This document shows positions 1-6,428 of a DNA stretch of 16,343 nucleotides, piece by piece. The DNA is taken from NCBI GenBank assembly GCA_021286925.1, contig JAJTBL010000009.1:1-16343 (forward strand), read 5' to 3'. This DNA comes from Spirochaetia bacterium. Its GTDB lineage: Bacteria > Spirochaetota > Spirochaetia > Treponematales > Rectinemataceae. The notes beneath the pieces were generated by a model, which saw only the letters and a program-made list of their open reading frames with translations, ran no database searches and was not told where the DNA came from. The position numbers were made by a program, and so were the translations under genes. Position 1 is the first letter of the stretch, and each line of letters begins with the position of its first letter.

Positions 1-16
1 AAACTGTTTACCCGGT

Positions 17-1207
17 TTACCGCTGGTCTTTGTCAGCCAGAATGCGCTCACCCTGCCGCGAGACCGGTTTTCGTGAACGTCTTTTCCGTTCGGGCTTGCG
101 AAGCGGACTGATCCCAAGGTTCTTGAAAATCATCATCATGGCGGCTTCAAGCTCAACCCGGGGCGGATTCATGGGCATGACAAAGGCCCGCGCTTCCAGC
201 AAAGCCGACCTGAAAACCTCCGTAGGGGGCAGTTCTCCGGTTCCATCGCTTTTTAATGAAGCCAGCTTTTCCGAGACATATCGTTTCAGCAGATAGGAAA
301 GCAGGACCGAGATGCTCTTTTTTTCCTGGCTTGAAGCTTCCGCCGACTCATCCTGCAAAAGCGTGCGGGCGAGGTTCACATTCTGGGCATCCAAAGCCGC
401 GAGATCCGCCAGCAAGGCTTCCCGGTACTCGGTCGAAGCTTCCATCCTCTCCCAGATATGCGGCACAAAATACTCGAAAAGCCTGAAATGACAGAGCGAT
501 TGAATGATTTCCGCCGATTTGCCCGATGCGAGTATTTTAAAAAACTCCTCCGTCATCCGCGACGGGCTGACCCCCGCCAGCATCTGGGCATCCTTCCGTA
601 TCTGCTTCTGGACATTGGGAGGAATAACGCAGTTGGCTGTAATGGCGTATTTGATGCCTCGAACCATCCTGACCGGATCTTCGGCAAAGATATCTGCAAG
701 CGGAATAATCGGTTTCAGGATGCCTTCGCGGACATCGTTGAAACCACCGACATAGTCGACGATGATATTTTCAATCGGGTCAAAGTACAGGGCATTGATG
801 GTAAAATCGCGGCGCATAACATCTTCATCGATCGTTCCGAACTCATTTCCTACCGAACCATTGACAATCGAACGGAAGGTGCTGACTTCAAAAATCTTGT
901 CGCCAAAATAAATATGAACCAGCCTGAACCGTCTTCCGATGATTCTGGAATTTCTGAAGAGTTTTTTGATGCGCGCAGGGATAGCGTCAGTCACAAGATC
1001 GAAATCTTTTGGCTTTTTGCCTCGCAAGAGATCCCGCACAGCGCCGCCAACGATAAATGCCTTGTAGCCGGCCTCTTTGAGGCGCTCGATAACTTTGATT
1101 GCGTCAGTGTCTATGGCATCGCTGGCAATACCATGTTCCTTTTCGGTATAAACAATCGCCTGCTGAACCAGCTTTCCATTTTTGTCCCGGTGATATCGAA
1201 TGAACAC
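17..1207 (-). CDS. pcnB: PcnB-type poly(A) polymerase (class II nucleotidyltransferase)
   Basis: Predicted to add 3' poly(A) tails to RNA in the cytoplasm, a step that promotes RNA decay in bacteria. The 396-residue protein has the class II nucleotidyltransferase core: GGAVRD at residues 54-59, the metal-binding DFD at 68-70, RRDFTINAL at 132-140 and EDPVRMVRGIKYA near 176-188. Residues 89-99 (IIGRRFRLVHI) fit the motif published as separating bacterial poly(A) polymerases from CCA-adding enzymes, so I call the former. The C-terminus is rich in Lys and Arg, as in PcnB, which suits RNA binding. The start is GTG, preceded by GAGG about seven bases upstream. It lies 68 bases downstream of a co-oriented hydrolase gene and may share its transcript; I saw no separate promoter. 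A CCA-adding role is the alternative, less likely because of the motif. Confidence 0.88.
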   Translation of the reverse strand: MFIRYHRDKNGKLVQQAIVYTEKEHGIASDAIDTDAIKVIERLKEAGYKAFIVGGAVRDLLRGKKPKDFDLVTDAIPARIKKLFRNSRIIGRRFRLVHIYFGDKIFEVSTFRSIVNGSVGNEFGTIDEDVMRRDFTINALYFDPIENIIVDYVGGFNDVREGILKPIIPLADIFAEDPVRMVRGIKYAITANCVIPPNVQKQIRKDAQMLAGVSPSRMTEEFFKILASGKSAEIIQSLCHFRLFEYFVPHIWERMEASTEYREALLADLAALDAQNVNLARTLLQDESAEASSQEKKSISVLLSYLLKRYVSEKLASLKSDGTGELPPTEVFRSALLEARAFVMPMNPPRVELEAAMMMIFKNLGISPLRKPERKRRSRKPVSRQGERILADKDQR

Positions 1208-1275
1208 GAAGAAGCCTCACTGGATAATGAATATTTCAGAACTCCGGAGCTAAAGTATGCAATCAATCTCAGCTT

Positions 1276-2202
1276 TTATGCAATATGCCGGGTAAACCAA
1301 TCACAGACATCAGCGATAACTTCGTCTTTATTCAGTTCGTTGATAGACTCGTGACGGTTGCCTTCATAGCATTTTGATTCAAAATCAGTCAGTCCGAGTG
1401 ATTTGAACAATTTCTCGATTTTCTGGAATCCCGCCTTCATGCCGACAACCGGATCGCTTGAACCGGCAAAGAGAAGCACAGGTAGACTGGTCGGAATCGA
1501 ATTGAAAAAGCCTTCACCATACACTTTTCTGACACCGTGCATCAGGTCGTAATAGAAACGGTAGCTGCAGATGAAATTGCATTTTGGATCGGCGACATAG
1601 GCGTCGACAACGGATTCATCCCGGCTTATCCAGTCACAGTCCGTTCTGGCATTGGGTACCGTTTTGGCATAAGCGCCGAAAGTCATCTGACGCGGTAATT
1701 TTGCCGGAGCATGCGGCCCCTTGGATTTCATGCCGATACTGACGACAATGCCGCCCGCAAAATCCAGAATTGGATCGGGCCTTTGCGGCGGAGCCGAGAG
1801 CACGATGCCTTCAAAATACTTACCATAGATTCCTGCGAGCGCCATGCCGAGCAGAGCGCCGAAGGAGTGCCCAAAGTAGAACAGCGGAATCTGCCCCAAT
1901 TCCTTGACCGCCAGATCCCCCAGCTCCATGATGTCTTCCAGGACACGCTCAAAGCCGTTTTCATCCGCGAGATAGCCGCGGTTTTCGTCTTTATCCGTAT
2001 CGCCATGTCCCCGGAGATCCGGCAGATAAACCGCAAAACCAGCTTCGCCCAAGGGCAGCGCCAAATGCATGAACCGGCTTCCATAATCATTCATGCCATG
2101 ACCAATCAGGATTATTCCTTTCGGATTGCCCGCTGGAAGCACTTTTTGATAGGCGATATTCTTTCCGTCTGAGGCGGTAAAGGTCAAACCACTTTCTGTC
2201 AT
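1276..2202 (-). CDS. Alpha/beta hydrolase (lysophospholipase / monoacylglycerol lipase-like)
   Basis: Predicted serine hydrolase of the monoacylglycerol lipase / lysophospholipase group (Hydrolase_4 type), probably cytoplasmic because no signal peptide is visible. From the chosen ATG the protein has 308 residues. It shows the oxyanion-loop HGMNDYGSRF (35-44), DLRGHG (62-67), the nucleophile elbow GHSFG (Ser113), a likely acid Asp250 in AGSSDPVVG and a likely His284 in GNRHES. A cap region lies between about 140 and 235. The ATG at 2202 follows AGGAG with six bases spacing. An upstream in-frame TTG at 2223 would place that SD inside the gene, so I rejected it. The substrate cannot be read from sequence; carboxylesterase or thioesterase activity is possible. 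It is divergent from tsaE. Confidence 0.85.
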   Translation of the reverse strand: MTESGLTFTASDGKNIAYQKVLPAGNPKGIILIGHGMNDYGSRFMHLALPLGEAGFAVYLPDLRGHGDTDKDENRGYLADENGFERVLEDIMELGDLAVKELGQIPLFYFGHSFGALLGMALAGIYGKYFEGIVLSAPPQRPDPILDFAGGIVVSIGMKSKGPHAPAKLPRQMTFGAYAKTVPNARTDCDWISRDESVVDAYVADPKCNFICSYRFYYDLMHGVRKVYGEGFFNSIPTSLPVLLFAGSSDPVVGMKAGFQKIEKLFKSLGLTDFESKCYEGNRHESINELNKDEVIADVCDWFTRHIA

Positions 2203-2254
2203 AAGAATCTCCTGTAGGACCAAGATACTATAGCAATCGGCTGAATCCTAGTAT

Positions 2255-2283
2255 AGTATAAATTCGCTTTTGCGCTGATGCAA
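2255..2283 (-). promoter_or_regulatory. Predicted sigma70-type promoter of the hydrolase gene
   Basis: On the minus strand TTGCAT (2278-2283) and TATACT (2255-2260) are separated by 17 bases. Transcription would start near 2248, leaving a leader of about 46 bases that contains the AGGAG site of the hydrolase. The -10 matches consensus at five of six positions and the -35 is weaker. The element sits in the divergent gap with tsaE, for which I saw no equally good promoter. Confidence 0.45.
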
Positions 2284-2308
2284 CCGATATTTTTTCAGAA
2301 TAAAAATA

Positions 2309-2806
2309 TTGGCAGCCAAGCGGCAAAACCCTAGATGCGCGAGGTTTATTCTGAAACTGCTGAAAACAACATCACCGGACCAGACCATGGATTTGGGCCG
2401 GTTTATTGGAGAACATGCCCCAGGCGGCGCGGTTATCGCTTTTTCCGGCGATCTCGGGGCTGGCAAAACCACGATGACCAAAGGAATCGCCCAAGGGCTG
2501 GGGATCCAGGAAGAAGTGACCTCTCCCACCTATACAATACAGTCGGATTATCAGGGCAGGCTGATTCTGCACCATATCGATGCGTACCGCCTGAGCGGAG
2601 CCGATGACTTTCTGGAAACCGGCATCATGGAACTGCTGGGCACGCCTGACAGCCTTTCCATCATCGAATGGAGCGAACGGATCGCGCCCTTGCTGGCCGC
2701 AGGTATTCCGAAAGAAGATCTTGCCCGCATAAAAATTTCGGTCGCCGAAGGCGGCATCAGGGCAATAGAGCTGGAGGGGGCCTGGCTCGAGGAGCTTTTT
2801 CAATGA
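2309..2806 (+). CDS. tsaE: TsaE, P-loop ATPase for tRNA t6A biosynthesis
   Basis: ATPase partner of TsaB-TsaD in threonylcarbamoylation of A37 in ANN-decoding tRNAs. From the TTG start the protein has 165 residues, with Walker A GDLGAGKTT at 47-55, the TsaE signature TSPTYTI at 71-77, HHIDAYRL at 88-95 and the conserved IIEW at 118-121. The start is doubtful. The TTG at 2309 is the first conventional start codon in frame but has no SD. Similarity to TsaE appears to begin around residue 15, at a CTG codon (2351) that has GAGG six bases upstream, and an internal ATG occurs at 2387. The stop overlaps the tsaB start as ATGA, so the two are very likely co-translated. Identity is secure; only the N-terminus is open. 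Confidence 0.92.
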   Translation: MAAKRQNPRCARFILKLLKTTSPDQTMDLGRFIGEHAPGGAVIAFSGDLGAGKTTMTKGIAQGLGIQEEVTSPTYTIQSDYQGRLILHHIDAYRLSGADDFLETGIMELLGTPDSLSIIEWSERIAPLLAAGIPKEDLARIKISVAEGGIRAIELEGAWLEELFQ

Positions 2807-3453
2807 ACATTCTCGTATTCGATACGGCCGCGGAAAAGCTTGAAACCGCGGTCAGCGCTGAGGCTGAAAACCGCTTTGCATTTCGTTCTATTGCAGGCTT
2901 CAGGCATTCGGAAACCCTGCTCCCGACAATCTCGTCCGTGCTGGACGAGGCAGAGCTAACCATGAACAGCATTTCACTGATCGCCTGCACCAAGGGTCCC
3001 GGCTCATTTACCGGCCTCAGAATTGGCATGGCGACCGCCAAAGGCCTTTCCATGGCACTCGGCATCCCCTGGGTCGCGGTTCCAACCCTGGATTGCCTGG
3101 CCCAACCTTTCGGTGACCTTGCAGGCCCGGTCGTCCCCGTCATGGACGCCAGGAAAAACAGGCTCTACGCAGCTATGTATTTTCATGGCCGAAGACAGGG
3201 CGATTATCTGGACATAAGTTTTCAGGATTTGGTCGAAAAACTGGACAGCTACCCGGACATCCTCTTCACTGGCCCCGACGCCGAACTTTTCAGAGAGCTC
3301 GCGGGAGAACGCCCAGGCTTTGTGATTGATGAAGGAAGCACCGAAGCGAGAATGCGCGGCCTTGTCAGCCTCGCGCTGGCCAAACTGAACAACGAAGGAC
3401 CGGAACCGGACACCGCAGGCCCCCTGTACCTCAGAGAGCCTGAAATCGGCTGA
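2803..3453 (+). CDS. tsaB: TsaB, tRNA t6A biosynthesis complex subunit
   Basis: Non-catalytic ASKHA-fold partner that binds TsaD and TsaE in the t6A threonylcarbamoyl-transfer complex. The 216-residue protein has the family's N-terminal FDTA (6-9), the conserved His35 in FRHSE, the hallmark GPGSFTGLR (65-73), VMDARKNRLYAA near 113-124 and the usual end PLYLREPE. Length is normal for TsaB. The start is ATG inside the ATGA overlap with tsaE, with GAGGAG at 2789-2794 eight bases upstream. A longer reading in this frame back to 2668 only duplicates tsaE sequence in another frame. tsaD is not in the window. Confidence 0.93.
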   Translation: MNILVFDTAAEKLETAVSAEAENRFAFRSIAGFRHSETLLPTISSVLDEAELTMNSISLIACTKGPGSFTGLRIGMATAKGLSMALGIPWVAVPTLDCLAQPFGDLAGPVVPVMDARKNRLYAAMYFHGRRQGDYLDISFQDLVEKLDSYPDILFTGPDAELFRELAGERPGFVIDEGSTEARMRGLVSLALAKLNNEGPEPDTAGPLYLREPEIG

Positions 3454-3473
3454 CAATCAGTCGGAACAGCGTA

Positions 3474-4604
3474 TTAATCCTTTAAAAGGCGCAGGTACAC
3501 TCTGCGGCGCTTATGCTGGCGCTTGGGATAGTCCTTCCACAGGCCATGAACCTGATAATTCGTTTCCAGCTCTGGATTTGTCTCTGATACTTTGATGCCG
3601 TTCTCAATGGCGCTTTTATTGAGCGCCGTCATCAGAATCGCCACGACACCGCGCGCCAGATACTCTTTTTTAACCGCCACAAGCAGCATGTCGATTTTTG
3701 AAGGCTTTTTCAGAGCGCGGAGCAGCCAGAACCAGCCGAGCGGGAAAAGGCGCCCTTTGCACTTATACAGCGCATCTGAAAGATTCGGAACGGTAATCCC
3801 GAAGCCGACCAGTTTTTCATTCTGATCAACCAGAACCTTGGTAAAGCGCGGATCTACAAACCCCAGGTATTGCTTGATGTAGACTTCGACCTGTTTGCGG
3901 GAAAGCGGTGTTGTCCCATAGAGATCGGCATACGCCTCGTCAATCAGCTCGAAAATATCGTCCGCAAACTTGGCGACCAGCTCTTTCTTGTTTTTCCACT
4001 CATAAATGCGGACCCCGGAACGCTTGGCCAAAATTTCATTGACACGCAGGACTTTTTCCGGAATAGCTTCGGGAGTCTGAACCTGGAATTCAATCCAGTC
4101 GATATCCTTCTTATATCCCAGGCGCTCCATGAATTCAGGATAATAGGGAAAGTTATAAATTGTTGCGAAGGTTGCCTGTTCATTGAACCCCTCAACCAGC
4201 ATCCCTTCACGGTCCAGATCCGTGAACCCCAACGGCCCATGCACCCCATCCATGCCCTTTTCGAGCGCCCAGGCTTCCACGGTTTTAACAAGGGCAGAAG
4301 CAACTTCAAAATTCTCAATAAAATCAATCCAGCCGAAACGGGCATATTTGTTGCCCCATTTTTCGATATACCGGTGATTGATGATACCCGCGATGCGGCC
4401 AACCATCGTGCCGTCTTTCCAGGCAGTCCAATATTCTGCTTCGCAAAATTCGAATGCGGGATTTTTATCCTTGCGAAGCGTATTCAGATCATCGAAAACC
4501 GGAGCCGGGACCCAGTTCGGATTGTCACCATACAATTTTTCAGGAAAGGTGATAAAAGCCTTCAGCTCCGCGTTGCTTGTAACTTTTCTTATTTCGATGC
4601 TCAT
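3474..4604 (-). CDS. YghO-like GNAT-fold protein, N-acyltransferase superfamily
   Basis: I recognise this as the large, uncharacterised acyl-CoA N-acyltransferase-like family that includes E. coli YghO; its substrate is not established. From ATG 4604 it has 376 residues. Visible marks are GPLGFTDLDREGMLVEGF, the YNFPYYPEFMERLGY segment after it, and a C-terminal half with an acetyltransferase-like region (VGFGITVPNLSDAL, then ARGVVAILMTALNKSA) ending in a basic KRQHKRRRVYLRLLKD tail. The start has AGGAG five bases upstream and overlaps the stop of the 84-residue gene as ATGA, so translation is probably coupled. A start eight codons earlier was rejected for lack of an SD. It converges on tsaB with only 20 bases between stops and no clear terminator there. 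Confidence 0.72.
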   Translation of the reverse strand: MSIEIRKVTSNAELKAFITFPEKLYGDNPNWVPAPVFDDLNTLRKDKNPAFEFCEAEYWTAWKDGTMVGRIAGIINHRYIEKWGNKYARFGWIDFIENFEVASALVKTVEAWALEKGMDGVHGPLGFTDLDREGMLVEGFNEQATFATIYNFPYYPEFMERLGYKKDIDWIEFQVQTPEAIPEKVLRVNEILAKRSGVRIYEWKNKKELVAKFADDIFELIDEAYADLYGTTPLSRKQVEVYIKQYLGFVDPRFTKVLVDQNEKLVGFGITVPNLSDALYKCKGRLFPLGWFWLLRALKKPSKIDMLLVAVKKEYLARGVVAILMTALNKSAIENGIKVSETNPELETNYQVHGLWKDYPKRQHKRRRVYLRLLKD

Positions 4605-4855
4605 GCCTGCTCCTTCTCTTTCATCCATTCGTGAATGAAATATTCATAGGCCGCGAGCGTAGCCGCTGAAATAACATCGCCCAATTCCCCTCGCCCCAGC
4701 CAATCGTTACCATCGAGAATATACAGATGCTCGAGAGCTGACCTGGCATCGTCGATGGTAAAGGTCGGATCCGCCTGTCTCCGGCGCTCGAGTCCGCGAA
4801 GAACGCTTGCGTAGACCTCTTCGCGCTTTTTTTCCTGCCAATCGTCAAGCCCCAT
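4601..4855 (-). CDS. Small conserved-looking protein of unknown function (84 aa)
   Basis: Not recognised. This acidic, soluble, probably alpha-helical 84-residue protein has a charged N-terminus (DDWQEKKREEVYASVLRGLE), a central DDARSALEHLYILDGNDWLG segment and a C-terminal helix ending in EWMKEKEQA. It has no signal peptide, membrane segment or cysteines. The ATG has GGAG five bases upstream, and the gene shares a 4-nt ATGA overlap with the downstream YghO-like gene. Together with a good promoter just upstream, this makes it a real gene and the leader of a two-gene operon. A function coupled to the acyltransferase-like partner is inference from position only. Confidence 0.75.
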   Translation of the reverse strand: MGLDDWQEKKREEVYASVLRGLERRRQADPTFTIDDARSALEHLYILDGNDWLGRGELGDVISAATLAAYEYFIHEWMKEKEQA

Positions 4856-4895
4856 GCTCGCTCCAATATTATATGTCGAATTGAAAGAATCTCAT

Positions 4896-4923
4896 ATTAT
4901 ACTGTTATAGTACTAGATTACAA
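4896..4923 (-). promoter_or_regulatory. Predicted sigma70-type promoter of the 84-aa / YghO-like operon
   Basis: On the minus strand TTGTAA (4918-4923) and a perfect TATAAT (4896-4901) are separated by 16 bases. The transcript would start near 4889, about 34 bases before the ATG at 4855. This leader contains the GGAG ribosome binding site. A second TATAAT-like box lies closer to the gene but lacks a convincing -35. Confidence 0.65.
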
Positions 4924-4977
4924 TAAAGCCAAGCCAGGCTCACCGGCGTTTTTCGAAGACTAATTTTCTCCCTCCCC

Positions 4978-5007
4978 TTGACTAATTCATCCCCAACCCT
5001 GTATAAA
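4978..5007 (+). promoter_or_regulatory. Predicted promoter of tRNA-Met
   Basis: TTGACT (4978-4983) and TATAAA (5002-5007) are separated by 18 bases, placing the start of transcription about ten bases before the mature tRNA 5' end. The short leader and near-consensus boxes are typical of a stable-RNA promoter. Confidence 0.7.
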
Positions 5008-5024
5008 ATCCTCGTTCTATTTTT

Positions 5025-5097
5025 GGCGGGATAGCTCAGTTGGCAGAGCAAGCGGCTCATATCCGCTCGGTCGTGGGTTCGATCCCCTCTCCCGCTA
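5025..5097 (+). tRNA. tRNA-Met (anticodon CAT), elongator type
   Basis: A 73-base cloverleaf. The acceptor GGCGGGA pairs with TCCCGCT, with a G-T wobble at the first pair. The D arm is GCTC/GAGC, the anticodon stem AGCGG/CCGCT is perfect and the loop is CTCATAT (anticodon CAT). The variable loop is CGGTC and the T arm is GTGGG-TTCGATC-CCCTC, with a T-T opposition at its second pair. The discriminator is A and no CCA is encoded. The anticodon stem lacks the three G-C pairs of an initiator. The 3' half resembles Bacillus elongator tRNA-Met, so elongator Met is preferred. A lysidine-modified tRNA-Ile(CAT) cannot be fully excluded by eye. Confidence 0.93.
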
Positions 5098-5108
5098 GCT
5101 AAAAACAG

Positions 5109-5140
5109 AAGGCTGTCGTCCATGAGCGGCAGCCTTTTTT
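5109..5140 (+). terminator. Rho-independent terminator after tRNA-Met
   Basis: A ten-pair stem, AAGGCTGTCG (5109-5118) with CGGCAGCCTT (5127-5136), contains one G-T wobble and an eight-base loop. It is followed by a T run to 5140. It lies 12 bases past the tRNA and ends its transcript before the lipoate operon. Confidence 0.88.
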
Positions 5141-5236
5141 ATTTATGCTCAAAAGCATGCTGACAGCCCTCCACTTCAAACCTGCTTTGTTGGTCCCCAA
5201 AACCGACGGTTCACCGACAGCTCGCCATCGCACCTC

Positions 5237-5265
5237 TTCATTATTCGGCAAATCCTTACTATACT
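5237..5265 (+). promoter_or_regulatory. Candidate promoter of the lipoate operon
   Basis: TTCATT (5237-5242) and TATACT (5260-5265) are separated by 17 bases; the -10 is good and the -35 weak. The predicted transcript start falls at about 5272, the first base of the GTG start of lipA, which would make a leaderless mRNA. The tRNA-Met terminator upstream makes a separate promoter here necessary. Confidence 0.45.
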
Positions 5266-5271
5266 GCTCAT

Positions 5272-6138
5272 GTGATTGAAACAGGAAAAAAGCCGGCAAA
5301 ACCGGAATGGATACGGGTCAAGCTTCCAGCTGGCAACGAATGGCAGCATGTGGACGCAATACTCTCAAACTACGGCCTTCACACGGTCTGTGATGAAGCT
5401 CGATGCCCAAACAAGGGCGAATGCTGGGGGTGCGGGACCGCCACCTTCATGATCCTCGGCGACACCTGCACCCGCGGATGCCGTTTTTGCGCGGTAAAAA
5501 CCGCAAAAATCGGTCTCCCAGTCCGCCAGGACGAACCTGAGGCACTCGCCGCAGCTGTCAAGGAAATGAAGCTTTCCTACGCGGTCATCACCTCGGTTGA
5601 TCGCGATGATCTGCCCGACCGGGGATCAGGCCACTTCCGCCGCTGTATCGAAGCGATCAAGACCATGAGCCCCGATGTCAAGGTCGAAGTCCTCATTCCA
5701 GACTACTGCGGCGAAGAATTGCGCACGGTTCTGGCGGCCAATCCCGATGTGATCGCCCATAATATCGAAACCGTTCCCCGGCTTCAGTCTGTTCGTGACG
5801 CACGGGCAAGCTATGAAAAAAGCATGCTCACCCTGCAGGAAGCAAAGCACAGGGGAGCCCGCCTGACCAAGACCAGCATCCTGCTCGGCTTGGGCGAAAC
5901 CCGTGAAGAACTGCTTGCAACCTTTCAGGATCTGCGAAAAATCGATGTTGATATTCTGGTGATGGGGCAATACCTTCAGCCAACACCGCAGGAAGTGCCG
6001 GTTTTTGAATATATTCGGCCTGAAATTTTTGTCGAATTGGCAAAACTGGCAAAAGCGCAGGGATTTAAAAATGTCGTTTCCTCGCCGTTTGCGCGGACGA
6101 GCTATCACGCGCTTGAAGCCTCGGAGAGCTTGCAATGA
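5272..6138 (+). CDS. lipA: Lipoyl synthase LipA (radical SAM)
   Basis: Inserts two sulfur atoms into protein-bound octanoyl groups to give lipoyl groups on 2-oxoacid dehydrogenase E2 subunits and the glycine-cleavage H protein. In the 288-residue protein the auxiliary 4Fe-4S cluster ligands are Cys40, Cys45 and Cys51 (VCDEARCPNKGEC). The radical-SAM cluster ligands are Cys66, Cys70 and Cys73 (CTRGCRFC). ITSVDRDDL, HNIETVPRL and GLGETREE are family motifs, and RTSYHA at 275-280 keeps the serine (Ser277) that ligates the auxiliary cluster. The GTG start gives a normal LipA N-terminus but has no SD, and the candidate promoter places the transcript start on it. It overlaps the next gene by four bases. 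No lipB-like octanoyltransferase gene is seen nearby. Confidence 0.95.
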   Translation: MIETGKKPAKPEWIRVKLPAGNEWQHVDAILSNYGLHTVCDEARCPNKGECWGCGTATFMILGDTCTRGCRFCAVKTAKIGLPVRQDEPEALAAAVKEMKLSYAVITSVDRDDLPDRGSGHFRRCIEAIKTMSPDVKVEVLIPDYCGEELRTVLAANPDVIAHNIETVPRLQSVRDARASYEKSMLTLQEAKHRGARLTKTSILLGLGETREELLATFQDLRKIDVDILVMGQYLQPTPQEVPVFEYIRPEIFVELAKLAKAQGFKNVVSSPFARTSYHALEASESLQ

Positions 6139-6428
6139 AAATCAGTGTTATTGGAAAGCCTGAAGGCTGCAAACTGCTCAGAATCTTCCTGGAAGTAACC
6201 GAGCCACTGAACCGGGAGAGCATTATCATGTCGCTGAACATTCACGGCGATTTTTTTGCAATTCCGGAAGAGCAGTTCGAAGAAGTTGAGCAGGAGCTTG
6301 CCGGAACTCGGCTGGGGCATCTGGGAGAAAATTTTGACATGGCGGTCGCAGACCATCGCATCCAAATTGAAGGCATCAGCGGCAGATGCGTGATGGAAAT
6401 TTTGAGGAGTGTCGTTCATGGCATATGA
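6135..6428 (+). CDS. lplB: Lipoate-protein ligase accessory (C-terminal) domain, LplB type
   Basis: Stand-alone version of the C-terminal accessory domain of LplA (Lip_prot_lig_C). In bipartite ligases, described for Thermoplasma, this small protein is needed to activate lipoate to lipoyl-AMP on the catalytic partner. The 97-residue protein shows the domain's central signature: a beta strand, then HGDFFAIPEE at 37-46, then the helix EEVEQELAGTRLG. The C-terminal half is predicted helical. It starts at ATG in an ATGA overlap with lipA and ends 11 bases inside the catalytic-domain gene, so all three should be translated together. The call rests on the short GDFF-x-x-PEE pattern plus position beside an lplA-like gene, so it is strong but not certain. 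Confidence 0.78.
   Translation: MKISVIGKPEGCKLLRIFLEVTEPLNRESIIMSLNIHGDFFAIPEEQFEEVEQELAGTRLGHLGENFDMAVADHRIQIEGISGRCVMEILRSVVHGI

Noticed and set aside
458..1354. Long plus-strand reading frame of 298 codons
   Set aside because: Antisense to the poly(A) polymerase gene, whose motifs are clear; no recognisable domain and no SD.
2203..2223. TTG start seven codons upstream for the hydrolase
   Set aside because: It would put the AGGAG ribosome site inside the gene; ATG 2202 has ideal spacing.
2668..2802. N-terminal extension of tsaB by 45 codons
   Set aside because: It overlaps tsaE in another frame, and the ATG at 2803 with GAGGAG gives the exact family N-terminus.
3870..4634. Plus-strand reading frame of 254 codons
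   Set aside because: Antisense to the YghO-like gene; composition is that of a shadow frame and no domain is visible.
5025..5097. tRNA-Ile(CAT) or initiator tRNA-Met reading
   Set aside because: No G-C triplet in the anticodon stem as in initiators; the 3' half is closer to elongator Met. Ile(CAT) cannot be fully excluded without a covariance model.
4905..5123. Minus-strand frame of 72 codons across tRNA-Met
   Set aside because: It reads through the antisense of a clear tRNA gene and its promoter, a common false gene call.
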